A DNA stretch of 64,000 nucleotides from Arenibacter sp041392165 (GCA_041392165.1 JAWKMN010000001.1:1054001-1118000), one strand, 5' to 3'. Numbered from the stretch's first letter, positions 46,460 through 56,260 are shown. The notes: a model not told the origin generated them from the letters alone. Translations and numbers: made by a program.

Positions 46460-47386
46460 ATGAAAGTTACCGTTGTTGGAGCAGGTGCTGTTGGCGCAAG
46501 TTGTGCAGAGTACATTGCCATTAAGAATTTTGCATCCGAAGTAGTTGTGTTGGATATCAGGGAAGGTTTTGCAGAGGGCAAGGCCATGGATTTAATGCAG
46601 ACCGCTTCCTTGAATGGTTTTGATACCAAAATAACAGGAGTTACAAATGATTATAGCAAAACTGCAGGAAGCAACGTGGCTATCATTACTTCCGGTATTC
46701 CGCGTAAACCGGGTATGACCCGCGAGGAATTGATAGGTATAAATGCAGGGATCGTAAAAACTGTGGCTTCCAATTTGTTGGAACATTCCCCCAACGTAAT
46801 TTTGATCGTGGTAAGTAATCCAATGGATACCATGACCTATTTGGTGCACAAGACCACCGGTTTGCCAAAGAACAGAATAATAGGAATGGGTGGTGCTTTG
46901 GACAGCGCAAGGTTTAAATATAGATTGGCCGAGGCATTGGACGCTCCAATTTCCGATGTGGACGGTATGGTCATTGGCGGCCATAGTGATACAGGTATGG
47001 TGCCTTTAACCGCACATGCTACCAGGAATAGTATCAAGGTATCCGAATTTTTATCGGAAGACCGTCTTGCCCAAGTGTCCGAGGAGACCAAAGTGGGAGG
47101 GGCCACACTAACAAAATTGCTGGGTACCAGTGCTTGGTATGCACCGGGTGCCGCCGTTTCTTCCATGGTGCAGGCCATTGCCTGTGACCAAAAGAAGATG
47201 TTCCCTTGTTCTGCATTTCTTGAAGGAGAGTACGGTCTTGATGATATTTGTATCGGGGTACCCGTACTTTTGGGCAGAAATGGGATAGAAAAAATTGTAA
47301 ACATAGATTTGACCGAGGCCGAAAAAGCAAAAATGCAGGAAAGTGCAGAGGGTGTAAGAAAAACAAATGGCCTATTGACCCTATAG
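46460..47386 (+). CDS. mdh: malate dehydrogenase
   Basis: NAD-dependent TCA-cycle enzyme of 308 aa of the LDH-like MDH type. Rossmann glycine motif GAGAVGA (7-13). Substrate-binding Arg residues lie in SGIPRKPGMTREEL. VSNPMD is present, and the catalytic His is in GGHSDTGMVPL. Converts malate and oxaloacetate. Intact. Confidence 0.96.
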   Translation: MKVTVVGAGAVGASCAEYIAIKNFASEVVVLDIREGFAEGKAMDLMQTASLNGFDTKITGVTNDYSKTAGSNVAIITSGIPRKPGMTREELIGINAGIVKTVASNLLEHSPNVILIVVSNPMDTMTYLVHKTTGLPKNRIIGMGGALDSARFKYRLAEALDAPISDVDGMVIGGHSDTGMVPLTAHATRNSIKVSEFLSEDRLAQVSEETKVGGATLTKLLGTSAWYAPGAAVSSMVQAIACDQKKMFPCSAFLEGEYGLDDICIGVPVLLGRNGIEKIVNIDLTEAEKAKMQESAEGVRKTNGLLTL

Positions 47387-47411
47387 TTTATTGAGGTTGA
47401 TAAATAGTAAC

Positions 47412-47466
47412 GGCATCCGCTCCCATTGTTTCCGAGTACCGTCGGAGCGGGGCGGATGCCCTTATT
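47412..47466 (+). terminator. GC-rich compound hairpin after mdh
   Basis: Outer arms GGCATCCGC (47412-47420) and GCGGATGCC (47452-47460) enclose further pairing options (CGCTCC with GGAGCG, TCCGA with TCGGA). A T-rich CTTATTTTAT follows. Likely the mdh terminator, but unusually elaborate. Confidence 0.55.
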
Positions 47467-47486
47467 TTATAAAACTGATAAATATA

Positions 47487-47517
47487 TTGTTAGTTCCTAT
47501 GGGAAATAATATATTTG
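47487..47517 (+). promoter_or_regulatory. secDF promoter
   Basis: TTG (47487-47489), a 20-nt spacer and TATATTTG (47510-47517), 40 bp before the start. Confidence 0.6.
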
Positions 47518-47556
47518 CACGCTATTTATGAATACCATTTAATTAATATATAACCA

Positions 47557-50523
47557 ATGCAAAATAAAGGACTTATAAAGCTTTTCGCTTTTTTGTTTGG
47601 GCTAGTCAGTATTTATCAGCTATCCTACACATTTATAACCAATAAAGTAGAAAAGGATGCTACTGTCTTTGCTGCCAATAAAATTTCAGAATCCGAAGAG
47701 GATTACTTGGCCAAAAGGGAAGCACTGGAAGCACAATATTTAGACTCTATAGGGGGTAATTCCATTTTGGGATATACCAATTATGACGAAGCCAAGAAGA
47801 AGGAACTGAATAAAGGTCTGGATTTAAAAGGAGGAATAAATGTTACCCTTCAGATTTCTGTAAAGGATATTTTAAAAGGCCTTGCCAATAATAGCAAGAA
47901 TCCGGCTTTTAACAAGGCCCTGGCCGATGCCGATACCGCTTCCAAAAATAGTGATGCTACATATATAGACCTTTTCTTTGAATCTTTTGATAAAATAAAG
48001 GGAGATACCAAATTGGCCTCTCCGGATATTTTTGCCAATAAAGGGTTGAGCGATGTCGTTAATTTTCAAATGACCGATGAACAGGTAAAGCCTATAATCA
48101 GGACCAAGATAGATGAGTCCATCGTTTCTGCCTTTGAAGTACTTCGTGAACGTATAGATGGTTTTGGCGTTACCCAGCCCAATATTCAACGTGAGGGTAA
48201 TTCTGGTCGAATTTTGGTGGAATTGCCAGGTGCAAGGGATATAGGACGTGCCCAGGATTTATTGTCCAGTACGGCCCAATTGGAATTTTGGGAAACGTAT
48301 AAGCAAAGTAATCCCAGTTTAAGTACCTTTTTGCAGGCCGCCAACGAGAGGTTAAAGACATTGGTAGAGGTTGATAAGCCCGAAGAAATAGTGAAACCGG
48401 AATCCGAATTGGATTCTTTACTGTCCGACGTTGCCCAGGATTCATTGGATTTTTCCCAAGATGTAAATCCGCTTTTCAGTTTGCTTATCCCGGCAAACCC
48501 CAACGGAAATGCCTTTGTAAGTGCAGCCATTCGGGATACGGCTAAAATTGGGGAATACCTTAGAATGAAGGAAATTCGCAGATTGATTCCGGCGGATATT
48601 CAGTTTGTCAAGTTTGTTTGGGAGCGTCCTACCGAAGGTTCGGAAATTGTAGAATTATATGCCCTAAAATCCAATAGGGACAATACCCCAAGAATTAGTG
48701 GGGACGTTGTTTCCGATGCCTCCGATACCTTTGATCAATACAATAAGCCTGCGGTTACCATGACCATGAATACCAAAGGGGCAAAGGAATGGGAAAAATT
48801 GACCGGGGATGCCTTTAATAACCAGACCGGTATCGCTATAGTATTGGATAATAAGGTATATACTGCGCCCGGTGTTTCTTCGGGACCAATTTCCGGAGGT
48901 CGTTCAGAGATTACCGGTACTTTTACCATTAATGAGACCAAGGATATCGCCAATGTGTTGAGGGCCGGTAAACTGCCTGCTTCCGCTGAAATTATTCAAT
49001 CAGAGATTGTAGGACCTTCCTTAGGACAGGAAGCCATCAATAGTGGTTTCTTTTCTTTTATGATCGCTATGGCCATTGTATTGATATGGATGATATTTTA
49101 CTATGGTAAGGCGGGTATCTTTGCAGATATTGCCTTGCTGCTGAACATTCTTTTGATCTTTGGGGTACTGGTTAGCTTAAATGCCGTTCTTACCCTTCCG
49201 GGTATAGCGGGTATTGTATTGACCATTGGTATGTCCGTGGATGCGAACGTACTTATTTTTGAACGTATTAAAGAGGAATTGGCAAAAGGCAAAGGGCAGA
49301 GCCAAGCTATTGCGGATGGTTTTGGAAATGCACTTTCTTCTATTTTGGATGCCAACATTACTACTGGCTTAACGGCCCTTATATTGTTCGTATTTGGTTC
49401 CGGACCTATCAAAGGTTTTGCCACTACATTATTGATAGGTATAGTTACTTCATTGTTTACTGCCATATTCATTACCAGACTTTTGGTAGATTGGTATGTG
49501 AGCGGAAAGGGAAGAAAATTGGATTTCTCTACGGCTATGACCAAAAACCTGTTCAAGAATATCAATATCGATTTCTTGGCCAAAAGAAAGATCGCTTATA
49601 TGGTTTCTTCCATTTTGGTGGCCATTGGATTATTTTCGTTATTTACCCAAGGTCTGCAACAAGGTGTCGATTTTGTTGGAGGCCGTTCTTACACGGTAAG
49701 GTTTGAAAAAGTGGTCAATCCATCGGAGATCGCTTCGGAATTGAATACTGTTTTTGGAAGCGGTACCAATGTTAAAACATATGGAGAGGCCAATCAAATA
49801 AAAATTACCACTCCTTATAAGGTGGATGTAGAAGGCATTGAAGTGGACAATGAAATTCAGGACAAACTGTATACCACTCTTCAAAAATACCTTCCGGATG
49901 GTACTAGTTTTGACGATTTTACTATAGGAAGTGGTGAAAAGTCCATAGGGATTCTTCAATCCGTAAAAGTTGGTCCTACCATTGCGGACGATATTAAAAA
50001 GAATGCCTTCTTGGCCATTATCGGTTCATTGGCCGTAGTGTTCCTGTATATTCTTTTGAGATTCCGCAGATGGCAGTTCTCCCTGGGAGCTGTGGTAGCC
50101 GTATTCCATGATATATTGTTGGTGTTGGGCGTATTCTCCATTTTTGGAAAGTTAATGCCATTTAATATGGAGATAGATCAGGCCTTTATTGCGGCCATAT
50201 TAACGGTTATCGGTTATTCCCTGAACGATACCGTGGTAGTATTTGACCGTATTAGGGAAATTATAGCGGAGAAGGGATGGAAAGCAGGTGAGAATATCAA
50301 TTTGGCGCTGAACAGTACTTTAAGTAGAACCCTTAATACATCCACTACTACCTTGGTAGTGCTATTGGCCATATTTATATTTGGGGGAGAATCCCTGAGA
50401 GGATTTATGTTTGCCATGATCGTAGGAATCATTGTTGGTACCTATTCCTCTTTGTTCATTGCCACTCCGGTAATGTTCGATACTTTGAAAAAGAAAACCC
50501 AAATAGGCAAGGAAGAGAAGTAA
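47557..50523 (+). CDS. secDF: protein translocase subunits SecD and SecF, fused
   Basis: Inner-membrane protein of 988 aa that uses the proton gradient to pull exported proteins through SecYEG. SecD half: TM1 at about 7-27, DLKGGINVTLQ, P1 head domain with VVSDASDTFDQYNKPAVTM, then five TM helices with the GMSVDANVLIFERIKEE motif. SecF half (from about 680): DFVGGRSYTVRFE, and in the TM bundle TVIGYSLNDTVVVFDRIRE. Two-in-one fusion is normal in Bacteroidetes. Intact. Confidence 0.96.
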   Translation: MQNKGLIKLFAFLFGLVSIYQLSYTFITNKVEKDATVFAANKISESEEDYLAKREALEAQYLDSIGGNSILGYTNYDEAKKKELNKGLDLKGGINVTLQISVKDILKGLANNSKNPAFNKALADADTASKNSDATYIDLFFESFDKIKGDTKLASPDIFANKGLSDVVNFQMTDEQVKPIIRTKIDESIVSAFEVLRERIDGFGVTQPNIQREGNSGRILVELPGARDIGRAQDLLSSTAQLEFWETYKQSNPSLSTFLQAANERLKTLVEVDKPEEIVKPESELDSLLSDVAQDSLDFSQDVNPLFSLLIPANPNGNAFVSAAIRDTAKIGEYLRMKEIRRLIPADIQFVKFVWERPTEGSEIVELYALKSNRDNTPRISGDVVSDASDTFDQYNKPAVTMTMNTKGAKEWEKLTGDAFNNQTGIAIVLDNKVYTAPGVSSGPISGGRSEITGTFTINETKDIANVLRAGKLPASAEIIQSEIVGPSLGQEAINSGFFSFMIAMAIVLIWMIFYYGKAGIFADIALLLNILLIFGVLVSLNAVLTLPGIAGIVLTIGMSVDANVLIFERIKEELAKGKGQSQAIADGFGNALSSILDANITTGLTALILFVFGSGPIKGFATTLLIGIVTSLFTAIFITRLLVDWYVSGKGRKLDFSTAMTKNLFKNINIDFLAKRKIAYMVSSILVAIGLFSLFTQGLQQGVDFVGGRSYTVRFEKVVNPSEIASELNTVFGSGTNVKTYGEANQIKITTPYKVDVEGIEVDNEIQDKLYTTLQKYLPDGTSFDDFTIGSGEKSIGILQSVKVGPTIADDIKKNAFLAIIGSLAVVFLYILLRFRRWQFSLGAVVAVFHDILLVLGVFSIFGKLMPFNMEIDQAFIAAILTVIGYSLNDTVVVFDRIREIIAEKGWKAGENINLALNSTLSRTLNTSTTTLVVLLAIFIFGGESLRGFMFAMIVGIIVGTYSSLFIATPVMFDTLKKKTQIGKEEK

Positions 50524-50542
50524 TCTCTGACCAATTGTAATA

Positions 50543-50570
50543 CAAAGGGCCGCTGTTCAGCGGCCCTTTG
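50543..50570. terminator. terminator between convergent genes
   Basis: Perfect 12-bp arms CAAAGGGCCGCT and AGCGGCCCTTTG with a 4-nt loop, 20 bp after secDF and 3 bp from the stop of the convergent ABC gene. It lacks a T-run. Confidence 0.6.
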
Positions 50571-50572
50571 CA

Positions 50573-51820
50573 TTACAATACTTTCCCCCGGGATCCTTTC
50601 GGGGATGTCTGAAGTCTATAGATATATTGGGGTTCTAATCCCGGTTCTTTTCTATGGGACACAAAGACAATGGCCGACTCGCTTTCCTTTGCAATTTTAT
50701 TGACAAGGGATATGAAAAGCAAGGCACTTTCATCATCCAGTCCGGCGGTAGGTTCATCCAAAATCAGTAATGGAGGATGTTTTATCATGGCCCTGGCAGT
50801 CATTACCATCCGTTGTTGCCCGGCCGTTAGGTCGGCAAAAAGAACGTTCCTAAGGTGCCACATATCCATAATTACCAGCCATTCCTTGGCAAGGGCTTTC
50901 TGGTTTTCGGTAGCCCTTAGGTAGAGCCCAACAGAATCGTTCATCCCTGAAATAACCATGTTAAGGCAAGAATGCAGGCCCGAAAATTTATCCGTCATTG
51001 CAGGGGTGTAGTACCCAATCCTTTTCTTGATGTCCCAAACACTTTCCCCCGTACCCTTGCGTTGGCCAAAAAGGTAAAGCTGTTGTCCGTAGCCTTTATG
51101 GTTGTCGCCGGTTATCATGGAGAGTAGTGTGGATTTACCACTTCCGTTTGGTCCTATTAGTTGCCAAAACTCCCCCTTTTTAATAGTCCAATTGATTTTA
51201 TCCAATATTTTTTTATCCCCATAGGTAACACTTATGTCCTTGCATTCTATCAGGGTAGGCCCCTTATAATCATCAGCTAGGATGGGCATGGGAATGCTTC
51301 CGGTAAAGTTGGGACTAATGGGAGTATTGTCCTCCTTATTGGATTGGGACCCGTTGTCAAGCTGTCTTATTGCGGATCCTTCCAAAACCATCTTTACGGT
51401 TATAAAAGGCAAAATATCAGCTTTTCTGCTTATTAGTTGAATAATAAAAGTACTTTTTGAAATATTGTTCAGAGAGGCTTTTAAGTCCTTTTGGGCGTCC
51501 TTATCCAAATTGTCGAAGGGATTGTCCAAAACAATAAAATGGGGCCTTAAATGGAAGATATGCTTTAGTAGGGCCTTTTTTTGTTCGCCGCTGGACATGG
51601 TTTTGAGCAGTTGTTTTGAATTTTTATTGATAATCTGTATCCCATGCCGCTCCTCTTCGTCTATGAACTGTTTTAAGGTTATTTTGGAAAATAGGGCCCC
51701 ATCCAAATTCTTTAGGACGCCAAATCCTACCGGTAGAGGTCCTTCCAATATGTTTTTTATGAATTGGTCTTTTTGGGAGTTGTTGTTGATAAATACGGCC
51801 CAGTGTATTTTGTTGTTCAT
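50573..51820 (-). CDS. ABC ATPase with one degenerate and one intact cassette (ModF-like)
   Basis: Soluble protein of 415 aa from the ATG at 51820. N-terminal half (1-150): the Walker A position reads NNNSQKDQ, no GxGKS/T; a signature-like SSGEQKKALL remains and Walker B is FIVLDNPFDNLD, with Asn for the catalytic Glu. C-terminal half (about 190-415): intact Walker A GPNGSGKS, Q-loop region, signature LTAGQQRMVMTARA, Walker B LLILDEPTAGLD and H-loop SHRKE. Such tandem cassettes without membrane partners are called ModF or PhrA-like; their role is unclear. No permease is adjacent. It follows the DUF5916 gene on the same strand. Confidence 0.85.
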   Translation of the reverse strand: MNNKIHWAVFINNNSQKDQFIKNILEGPLPVGFGVLKNLDGALFSKITLKQFIDEEERHGIQIINKNSKQLLKTMSSGEQKKALLKHIFHLRPHFIVLDNPFDNLDKDAQKDLKASLNNISKSTFIIQLISRKADILPFITVKMVLEGSAIRQLDNGSQSNKEDNTPISPNFTGSIPMPILADDYKGPTLIECKDISVTYGDKKILDKINWTIKKGEFWQLIGPNGSGKSTLLSMITGDNHKGYGQQLYLFGQRKGTGESVWDIKKRIGYYTPAMTDKFSGLHSCLNMVISGMNDSVGLYLRATENQKALAKEWLVIMDMWHLRNVLFADLTAGQQRMVMTARAMIKHPPLLILDEPTAGLDDESALLFISLVNKIAKESESAIVFVSHRKEPGLEPQYIYRLQTSPKGSRGKVL

Positions 51821-51887
51821 GGTCAATGGTATTTTAAACAATTCTAAGGCAAAATATGATCGATTTGGATTTTTGCGAATTTCGGCC

Positions 51888-54071
51888 TTATTTATTGAAC
51901 CAATAAGTGAATTTTAAGGTCAAGGCCCAATTCCTTCCTTCAAGGGGCTCAATAAGGTAGTTGTTGCTATACACCAAAAATAGGTCGGAGGCCGGTTTAT
52001 AACGCCATTGAAACCGTGAGTTCAGATTAAAGTTCTTGGATTGTTCATTGTATTGGAACAAGGTGGCGAAGAATAATTTATTGGTAAAGGTAACATCGAT
52101 CTCCGAGCCGATAAGCCAAAATTCCGTATTGTTCCATGGCGCAGGTAAATGGATGTGGTTATAACTTAAATTACTGCTTAAACTTACAAATGGTTGAAAA
52201 CGGTAACCCAATTCACTAATGAGGCTCGTTCTGTTGCCTTGGGAATAATAACCGCCAAAACGTCCGCCAAAGGAGTAGGTGAACATACTTTGAGGCTTGG
52301 AAATGAAATCGAAGGTATAGGCATTCCAATGGTGCTTGGTTCCTACATCCAAGGATTCCTTGCCCGATCTTGTAGGGTCGAAAGGGGACAATAGTTCTAC
52401 ATATTCATCGGTCACCCCTATGTTTAATTTGGAACGGTCCCTAAAATCGAACAGATATTCAAAAAGATTAATATTGTCCGTTCGCTCCAATTTTTCATTA
52501 AAAAAATAGCTGGTGCTAATTTTGGGCCCATGGCTCAAAACCGTACTTTTTTTAGGAAAGAACAGATGTCCTAAATAAGAAGTTATATTGACATACCCAT
52601 TTCTGGGAACAAAACCAACTTCGGCCGTATAATCGTCTTCGACCGATTCTTCCTGTATGCGCCAATTCCATTTACGGCTTTTGTACTCCAAATGGGCAGC
52701 CTGGGTAAAACCGTTGCCGCTCTTGTTGGGAGCGAAGGATTTTAAGAAAAATGCTTTCCCTGTCCATAGGTTATTGGGAGAGGCCAAATTGTATTCCAAC
52801 CCTACATTCCTATTAAACTTTGGAAAAACGGTTCTTAGGGAATCCGTATCCTGGGGATAATTTATAGATTCCTTGTTTACAAACATGAGTCCAATGCTGG
52901 ACCTGGCAAAAACTTTTCTTTGTAAAGAGAGCACACCAAAATTCTGACTGGGCAAGCCTGTTTCATCAATGCTGGCCGTTTGCATATCCATTAGTCCCAA
53001 ACGCCATTTTTCATTGAGGTTTCCGCTAACCCTGGCCCCGGCCCTTATGGGTACGCCCAGACCAATTCTTCTGGAGAAGAAAGGGCGTATGGTGGCATAT
53101 CCAAAGTTGGCGAAGAGATCCCCGTTCTCTAGGAAAAATTGTCTTTTTTCTGGAAAAAAAAGTTCAAATCGGTCAAGATTGGTTACTTGGCGGTCTACTT
53201 CCACCTGAGAAAAATCCGGATTAACGGTAAGGTCTAGGTTTAAGGAAGTACTCAAGCTAAATTTAACATCGCCACCAATTTTTTTATCATATCGGGTACC
53301 GGTATTATTTTCCCTGTCCTCGTTAATACTGCCCATTACATAAGGGATAATCGAAAAATTTGTTTTTGGGGAAGGCGGTGGGGAATCCCAGACCAAAGTT
53401 CCGGTATAGGCTAGGGAAGCGGTAGGGAATTGTCGTGGAATGGGAGTCCAACTCGATTTTTCGCCCGATTTTAAATCCAGTCGGCTAAAGTTGATTCCCC
53501 ACTCCGTAACACCGTCTTCATAGCGTATGGATTTGAAGGGAACGGCCATTTCAAAGACCCATTTTTCATCATCACTTGTTACTGCAGAGATCCATTTACT
53601 GTCCCAATTTAGATCCACACTTCCCCCACTGTGCATGGTGCCGTCCCATTGGGCACCTGCCGCGTTGGAGCCAAAGGAATATCCGGTGGTCTGGTTGTTA
53701 AAGGGATCCATAAACAATAAAAAGTTGTCGTTTTTTCCAAAAATAAAATCCCGTCGTAATGATTCTACATAGTAAGGACCCTTGGTGGTGTTGTAAAATG
53801 TGGCTAAAAGGTAGAGATTGTTATCGTCATAGGTCATCCGGATTTCAGAGGGTTCATTGGCCATACCGGTATCCATGGGCAAAACCATGTAGAAATTGGT
53901 GGCTACATCTGTATCTTGCCAGGCCAAATCGTTCCCCATCCCATCTATTTCAATATTAGCGGAAGTCTTGCGAATATGAAGCTGAAAAGACTGGTTTTTT
54001 TTCTGGGCCGCAAGGGGCAGGCTTAAGGCCAGAGCCAAAAGAGCAAGGTACACTTTTTTAAAAGCAGACAA
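51888..54071 (-). CDS. DUF5916 outer-membrane protein with CBM9-like domain
   Basis: Protein of 727 aa with a signal peptide ending LAAQ (about 1-22). The N-terminal part (about 30-220) is a carbohydrate-binding module family 9-like domain (IDGMGNDLAWQDTDVATNF, YDDNNLYLLATFYN). The C-terminal about 490 aa are the DUF5916 beta-barrel (VNPDFSQVEVDRQVTNLDRFELFFPEKRQFF), ending in TYWFNK. I see no ATG in frame near the start; a TTG at 54071 gives the full signal peptide. Function unknown, probably envelope glycan or metabolite handling. Confidence 0.85.
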   Translation of the reverse strand: MSAFKKVYLALLALALSLPLAAQKKNQSFQLHIRKTSANIEIDGMGNDLAWQDTDVATNFYMVLPMDTGMANEPSEIRMTYDDNNLYLLATFYNTTKGPYYVESLRRDFIFGKNDNFLLFMDPFNNQTTGYSFGSNAAGAQWDGTMHSGGSVDLNWDSKWISAVTSDDEKWVFEMAVPFKSIRYEDGVTEWGINFSRLDLKSGEKSSWTPIPRQFPTASLAYTGTLVWDSPPPSPKTNFSIIPYVMGSINEDRENNTGTRYDKKIGGDVKFSLSTSLNLDLTVNPDFSQVEVDRQVTNLDRFELFFPEKRQFFLENGDLFANFGYATIRPFFSRRIGLGVPIRAGARVSGNLNEKWRLGLMDMQTASIDETGLPSQNFGVLSLQRKVFARSSIGLMFVNKESINYPQDTDSLRTVFPKFNRNVGLEYNLASPNNLWTGKAFFLKSFAPNKSGNGFTQAAHLEYKSRKWNWRIQEESVEDDYTAEVGFVPRNGYVNITSYLGHLFFPKKSTVLSHGPKISTSYFFNEKLERTDNINLFEYLFDFRDRSKLNIGVTDEYVELLSPFDPTRSGKESLDVGTKHHWNAYTFDFISKPQSMFTYSFGGRFGGYYSQGNRTSLISELGYRFQPFVSLSSNLSYNHIHLPAPWNNTEFWLIGSEIDVTFTNKLFFATLFQYNEQSKNFNLNSRFQWRYKPASDLFLVYSNNYLIEPLEGRNWALTLKFTYWFNK

Positions 54072-54182
54072 TGGAATGGTTTTTTTGGGTGGTTGAACTC
54101 ACTGAAATGGGCGTTATATTTGGTTATGGATCATTTGAAGTATTTTATCTTAAACCCTGTATATTTCAATCATATCCTGTAA

Positions 54183-54674
54183 TTATGGTGTTTTCCTATA
54201 AGTAATGGAATCCCCTATGGATAAAGACCATTTGTCCGCCATGCCTGCATTTACTTCCAGGACATATTTTACGGGTACTTTGGATGACAGACTATTTTCC
54301 TTCATGGGCTGGGCGTTTTTTTGAAAACTGGCAATCTTCATTTGGTCGTCCACAAAGATGATGTCTAAGGGGAATTCGGTATTTTTCATATAAAAGTAAT
54401 GCATGGAAACATCATCAAAAACAAACAACATGCCTTGACCGGGTTCCATGGAACTCCGGTACATGAGTCCGGTTTCCCTTTCGTAGTCGGTATCCGCTAT
54501 TTCGATATCGAGAGTGGTCAAAAGGGAATCGGATTCTTTTTTTAGTATGCGGAGATCACCTTCTTTTTTGAAGGTGACCGGAGCTGTTGTTATAGTTTTT
54601 TTCGATTCTTCCCTACAGGAAAACAGGATGGCTGAACAAATAGCAAAGAGTAGGTATATTTTGATGTTTCCCAT
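54183..54674 (-). CDS. DUF192 lipoprotein
   Basis: Protein of 163 aa; lipobox LFSC (Cys20). The DUF192 domain shows ETGLMYRSSMEPGQGMLFVF, MHYFYMKNTEFPLDIIFVD and VLEVNAGM.DKWSLSIGD. Small periplasmic family of unknown function. It lies just downstream of lgt on the same strand. Confidence 0.88.
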   Translation of the reverse strand: MGNIKIYLLFAICSAILFSCREESKKTITTAPVTFKKEGDLRILKKESDSLLTTLDIEIADTDYERETGLMYRSSMEPGQGMLFVFDDVSMHYFYMKNTEFPLDIIFVDDQMKIASFQKNAQPMKENSLSSKVPVKYVLEVNAGMADKWSLSIGDSITYRKTP

Positions 54675-54721
54675 TTTACAATTTATGTCTGGTGTTGATG
54701 TTTTTAATTTTTCCCGACATA

Positions 54722-55687
54722 CTATTTTGAAGTACTCGATTTAGGTCTAAGGATATAATAAAATCCGACCAAAATAAAGGGTATGCTCAACCATTGACCG
54801 GTGGACAACAAACCGAGCGATTCTTCAAATCCGCCCTGACTCTTCTTTACGTATTCCACAAAGAAACGAACCGTCCAAAGAAGCACAAGGAATACCCCAA
54901 AAAGATATCCAAGTTTATTCTTTTTATCGGTTTTCCAGTAGAGATAATACAAAATGGCAAAGACGAAAATATAACAGACCCCTTCATAGAGCTGGGCCGG
55001 ATGCCTATAAGGGATGGCCTCCAGGTACTCGGAGAACCGGGGGTCTTTCTCTATAAGGTTATAAGCGGCATTTACGGTTTTTTCTTTGGTAATGGATAAT
55101 GCCTTGTATGCCGGCATGTCGTCGGAATCCCGCACGAACCTAGTGGCCAGGGCAAAAGATTTTTCTACGGGTTTGCCGTTGATCTCCGAATTGAAGAAAT
55201 TGCCGAGCCGAACACAGAAAGCACCTATGGATACCGGGATAACAATGCGGTCCAGAATCCAAAGAATTTTAAATTCAGGGTATTTTCTGGTATAGAGATA
55301 CATGCCAATAATAATTCCGATGGCCGCTCCGTGACTTGCCAGACCGGTAAATCCAGTAAATTCATAGCCATTGATAAGCCCAAAAAGGGTGCTATCGGCA
55401 CTTTCCCTTATGGGCAGCAAAATTTCCAATAAATGGTTTTGATAATAGGGCCAATCGTAAAAGAACACATGGCCCAATCTTGCCCCCAACATGGTAGCCA
55501 GAACCGTATATATAAAAAGGGAGTCCAGTTGCTCCAGGGATTTTTTTTCCTTTAAAAATATTTTCTTCATGAGGTACCAGCCCAATGCAAAAGCAATTAT
55601 CCAAAGAAGATTGTAATATTTTATTTGTATTACCCCAATTTTAAAAAGCGTATCGGCGGGATTCCAAGTAAAGCCTAAAAAGTACAT
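54722..55687 (-). CDS. lgt: prolipoprotein diacylglyceryl transferase
   Basis: Inner-membrane enzyme of 321 aa that adds diacylglycerol from phosphatidylglycerol to the lipobox Cys of prolipoproteins. Seven TM helices are predictable. The signatures are ASHGAAIGIIIG, VRLGNFFNSEINGKP and HPAQLYEG. It serves the many lipoproteins encoded in this window. An insertion of about 40 aa after NGKP (ATRFVRDSDDMPAYKAL and on) is usual for Bacteroidetes Lgt. Confidence 0.95.
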   Translation of the reverse strand: MYFLGFTWNPADTLFKIGVIQIKYYNLLWIIAFALGWYLMKKIFLKEKKSLEQLDSLFIYTVLATMLGARLGHVFFYDWPYYQNHLLEILLPIRESADSTLFGLINGYEFTGFTGLASHGAAIGIIIGMYLYTRKYPEFKILWILDRIVIPVSIGAFCVRLGNFFNSEINGKPVEKSFALATRFVRDSDDMPAYKALSITKEKTVNAAYNLIEKDPRFSEYLEAIPYRHPAQLYEGVCYIFVFAILYYLYWKTDKKNKLGYLFGVFLVLLWTVRFFVEYVKKSQGGFEESLGLLSTGQWLSIPFILVGFYYILRPKSSTSK

Positions 55688-55933
55688 CTACAATTTTTTA
55701 TGCAACTAAGATAAGTAAATACTGTAAAGAATGGTGGACAGAAATAGGTTAATTTGGAAATGTGATAATTTGATAATTTGAAAAGGTGCCCATTTGTTAA
55801 TTTGGAAATGTAATGTAAGTTAGGTTGAATATCCAAAGGCGAAAGCCAAGAGGAAGTAAATAGTTGGCAGTGAGAAATAAACAATTGGTTTTTAAGTGGT
55901 ATTGTCCCCTTGAGGGGACTTTAGGGGTGTAGC
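55688..55933. other. intergenic region, low-complexity
   Basis: No gene seen. It contains short imperfect repeats (AATTTGATAATTTG, ATTTGGAAATGT twice) and leads into the heptamer array next to yidD. The sequence is A/T-rich and looks like decayed repeats. Confidence 0.45.
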
Positions 55934-56003
55934 AAACCAGAAACCAGAAACCAGAAACCAGAAACCAGAAACCAGAAACCAGAAATCGGAAATCAGAAAT
56001 CGG
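55934..56003. repeat. heptamer tandem repeat (AAACCAG)x7 plus three variants
   Basis: Seven perfect 7-bp copies (55934-55982) followed by three variant copies (AAATCGG, AAATCAG, AAATCGG) up to 56003, three bases from the yidD stop codon. Third heptamer array of the window. Confidence 0.92.
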
Positions 56004-56006
56004 AAG

Positions 56007-56228
56007 CTATGGAACAGGATCATAACCGTTCCCTCCCCATGGGTGACAGCTAAAAATTCTTTTTAAGGCCAGCCAGCCACCTTTGAGCAGGCCATGCTTT
56101 TGTAGGGCTTCCAAAGTGTATTGCGAACAGGTGGGGGAATAACGGCAAGAGGCCGGGGTTAGGGGGGAGATAAAATTTTGGTAAAATTTTACCAATAACA
56201 CAAAAGGGGCAATAAGTATCTTTTTCAT
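56007..56228 (-). CDS. yidD: membrane protein insertion efficiency factor YidD
   Basis: Small protein of 73 aa with an amphipathic N-terminal helix and the family signature SCRYSPTCSQYTLEAL...G...LKRI..CHPWG..GYDPVP. It helps YidC-dependent insertion and assists the Sec pathway. It lies directly downstream of cysS and upstream of lgt on the same strand; this order is common in Flavobacteria. Confidence 0.96.
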   Translation of the reverse strand: MKKILIAPFVLLVKFYQNFISPLTPASCRYSPTCSQYTLEALQKHGLLKGGWLALKRIFSCHPWGGNGYDPVP

Positions 56229-56260
56229 AGTTGCCTTAAGTGATTAATGGTTGGGCCAAT

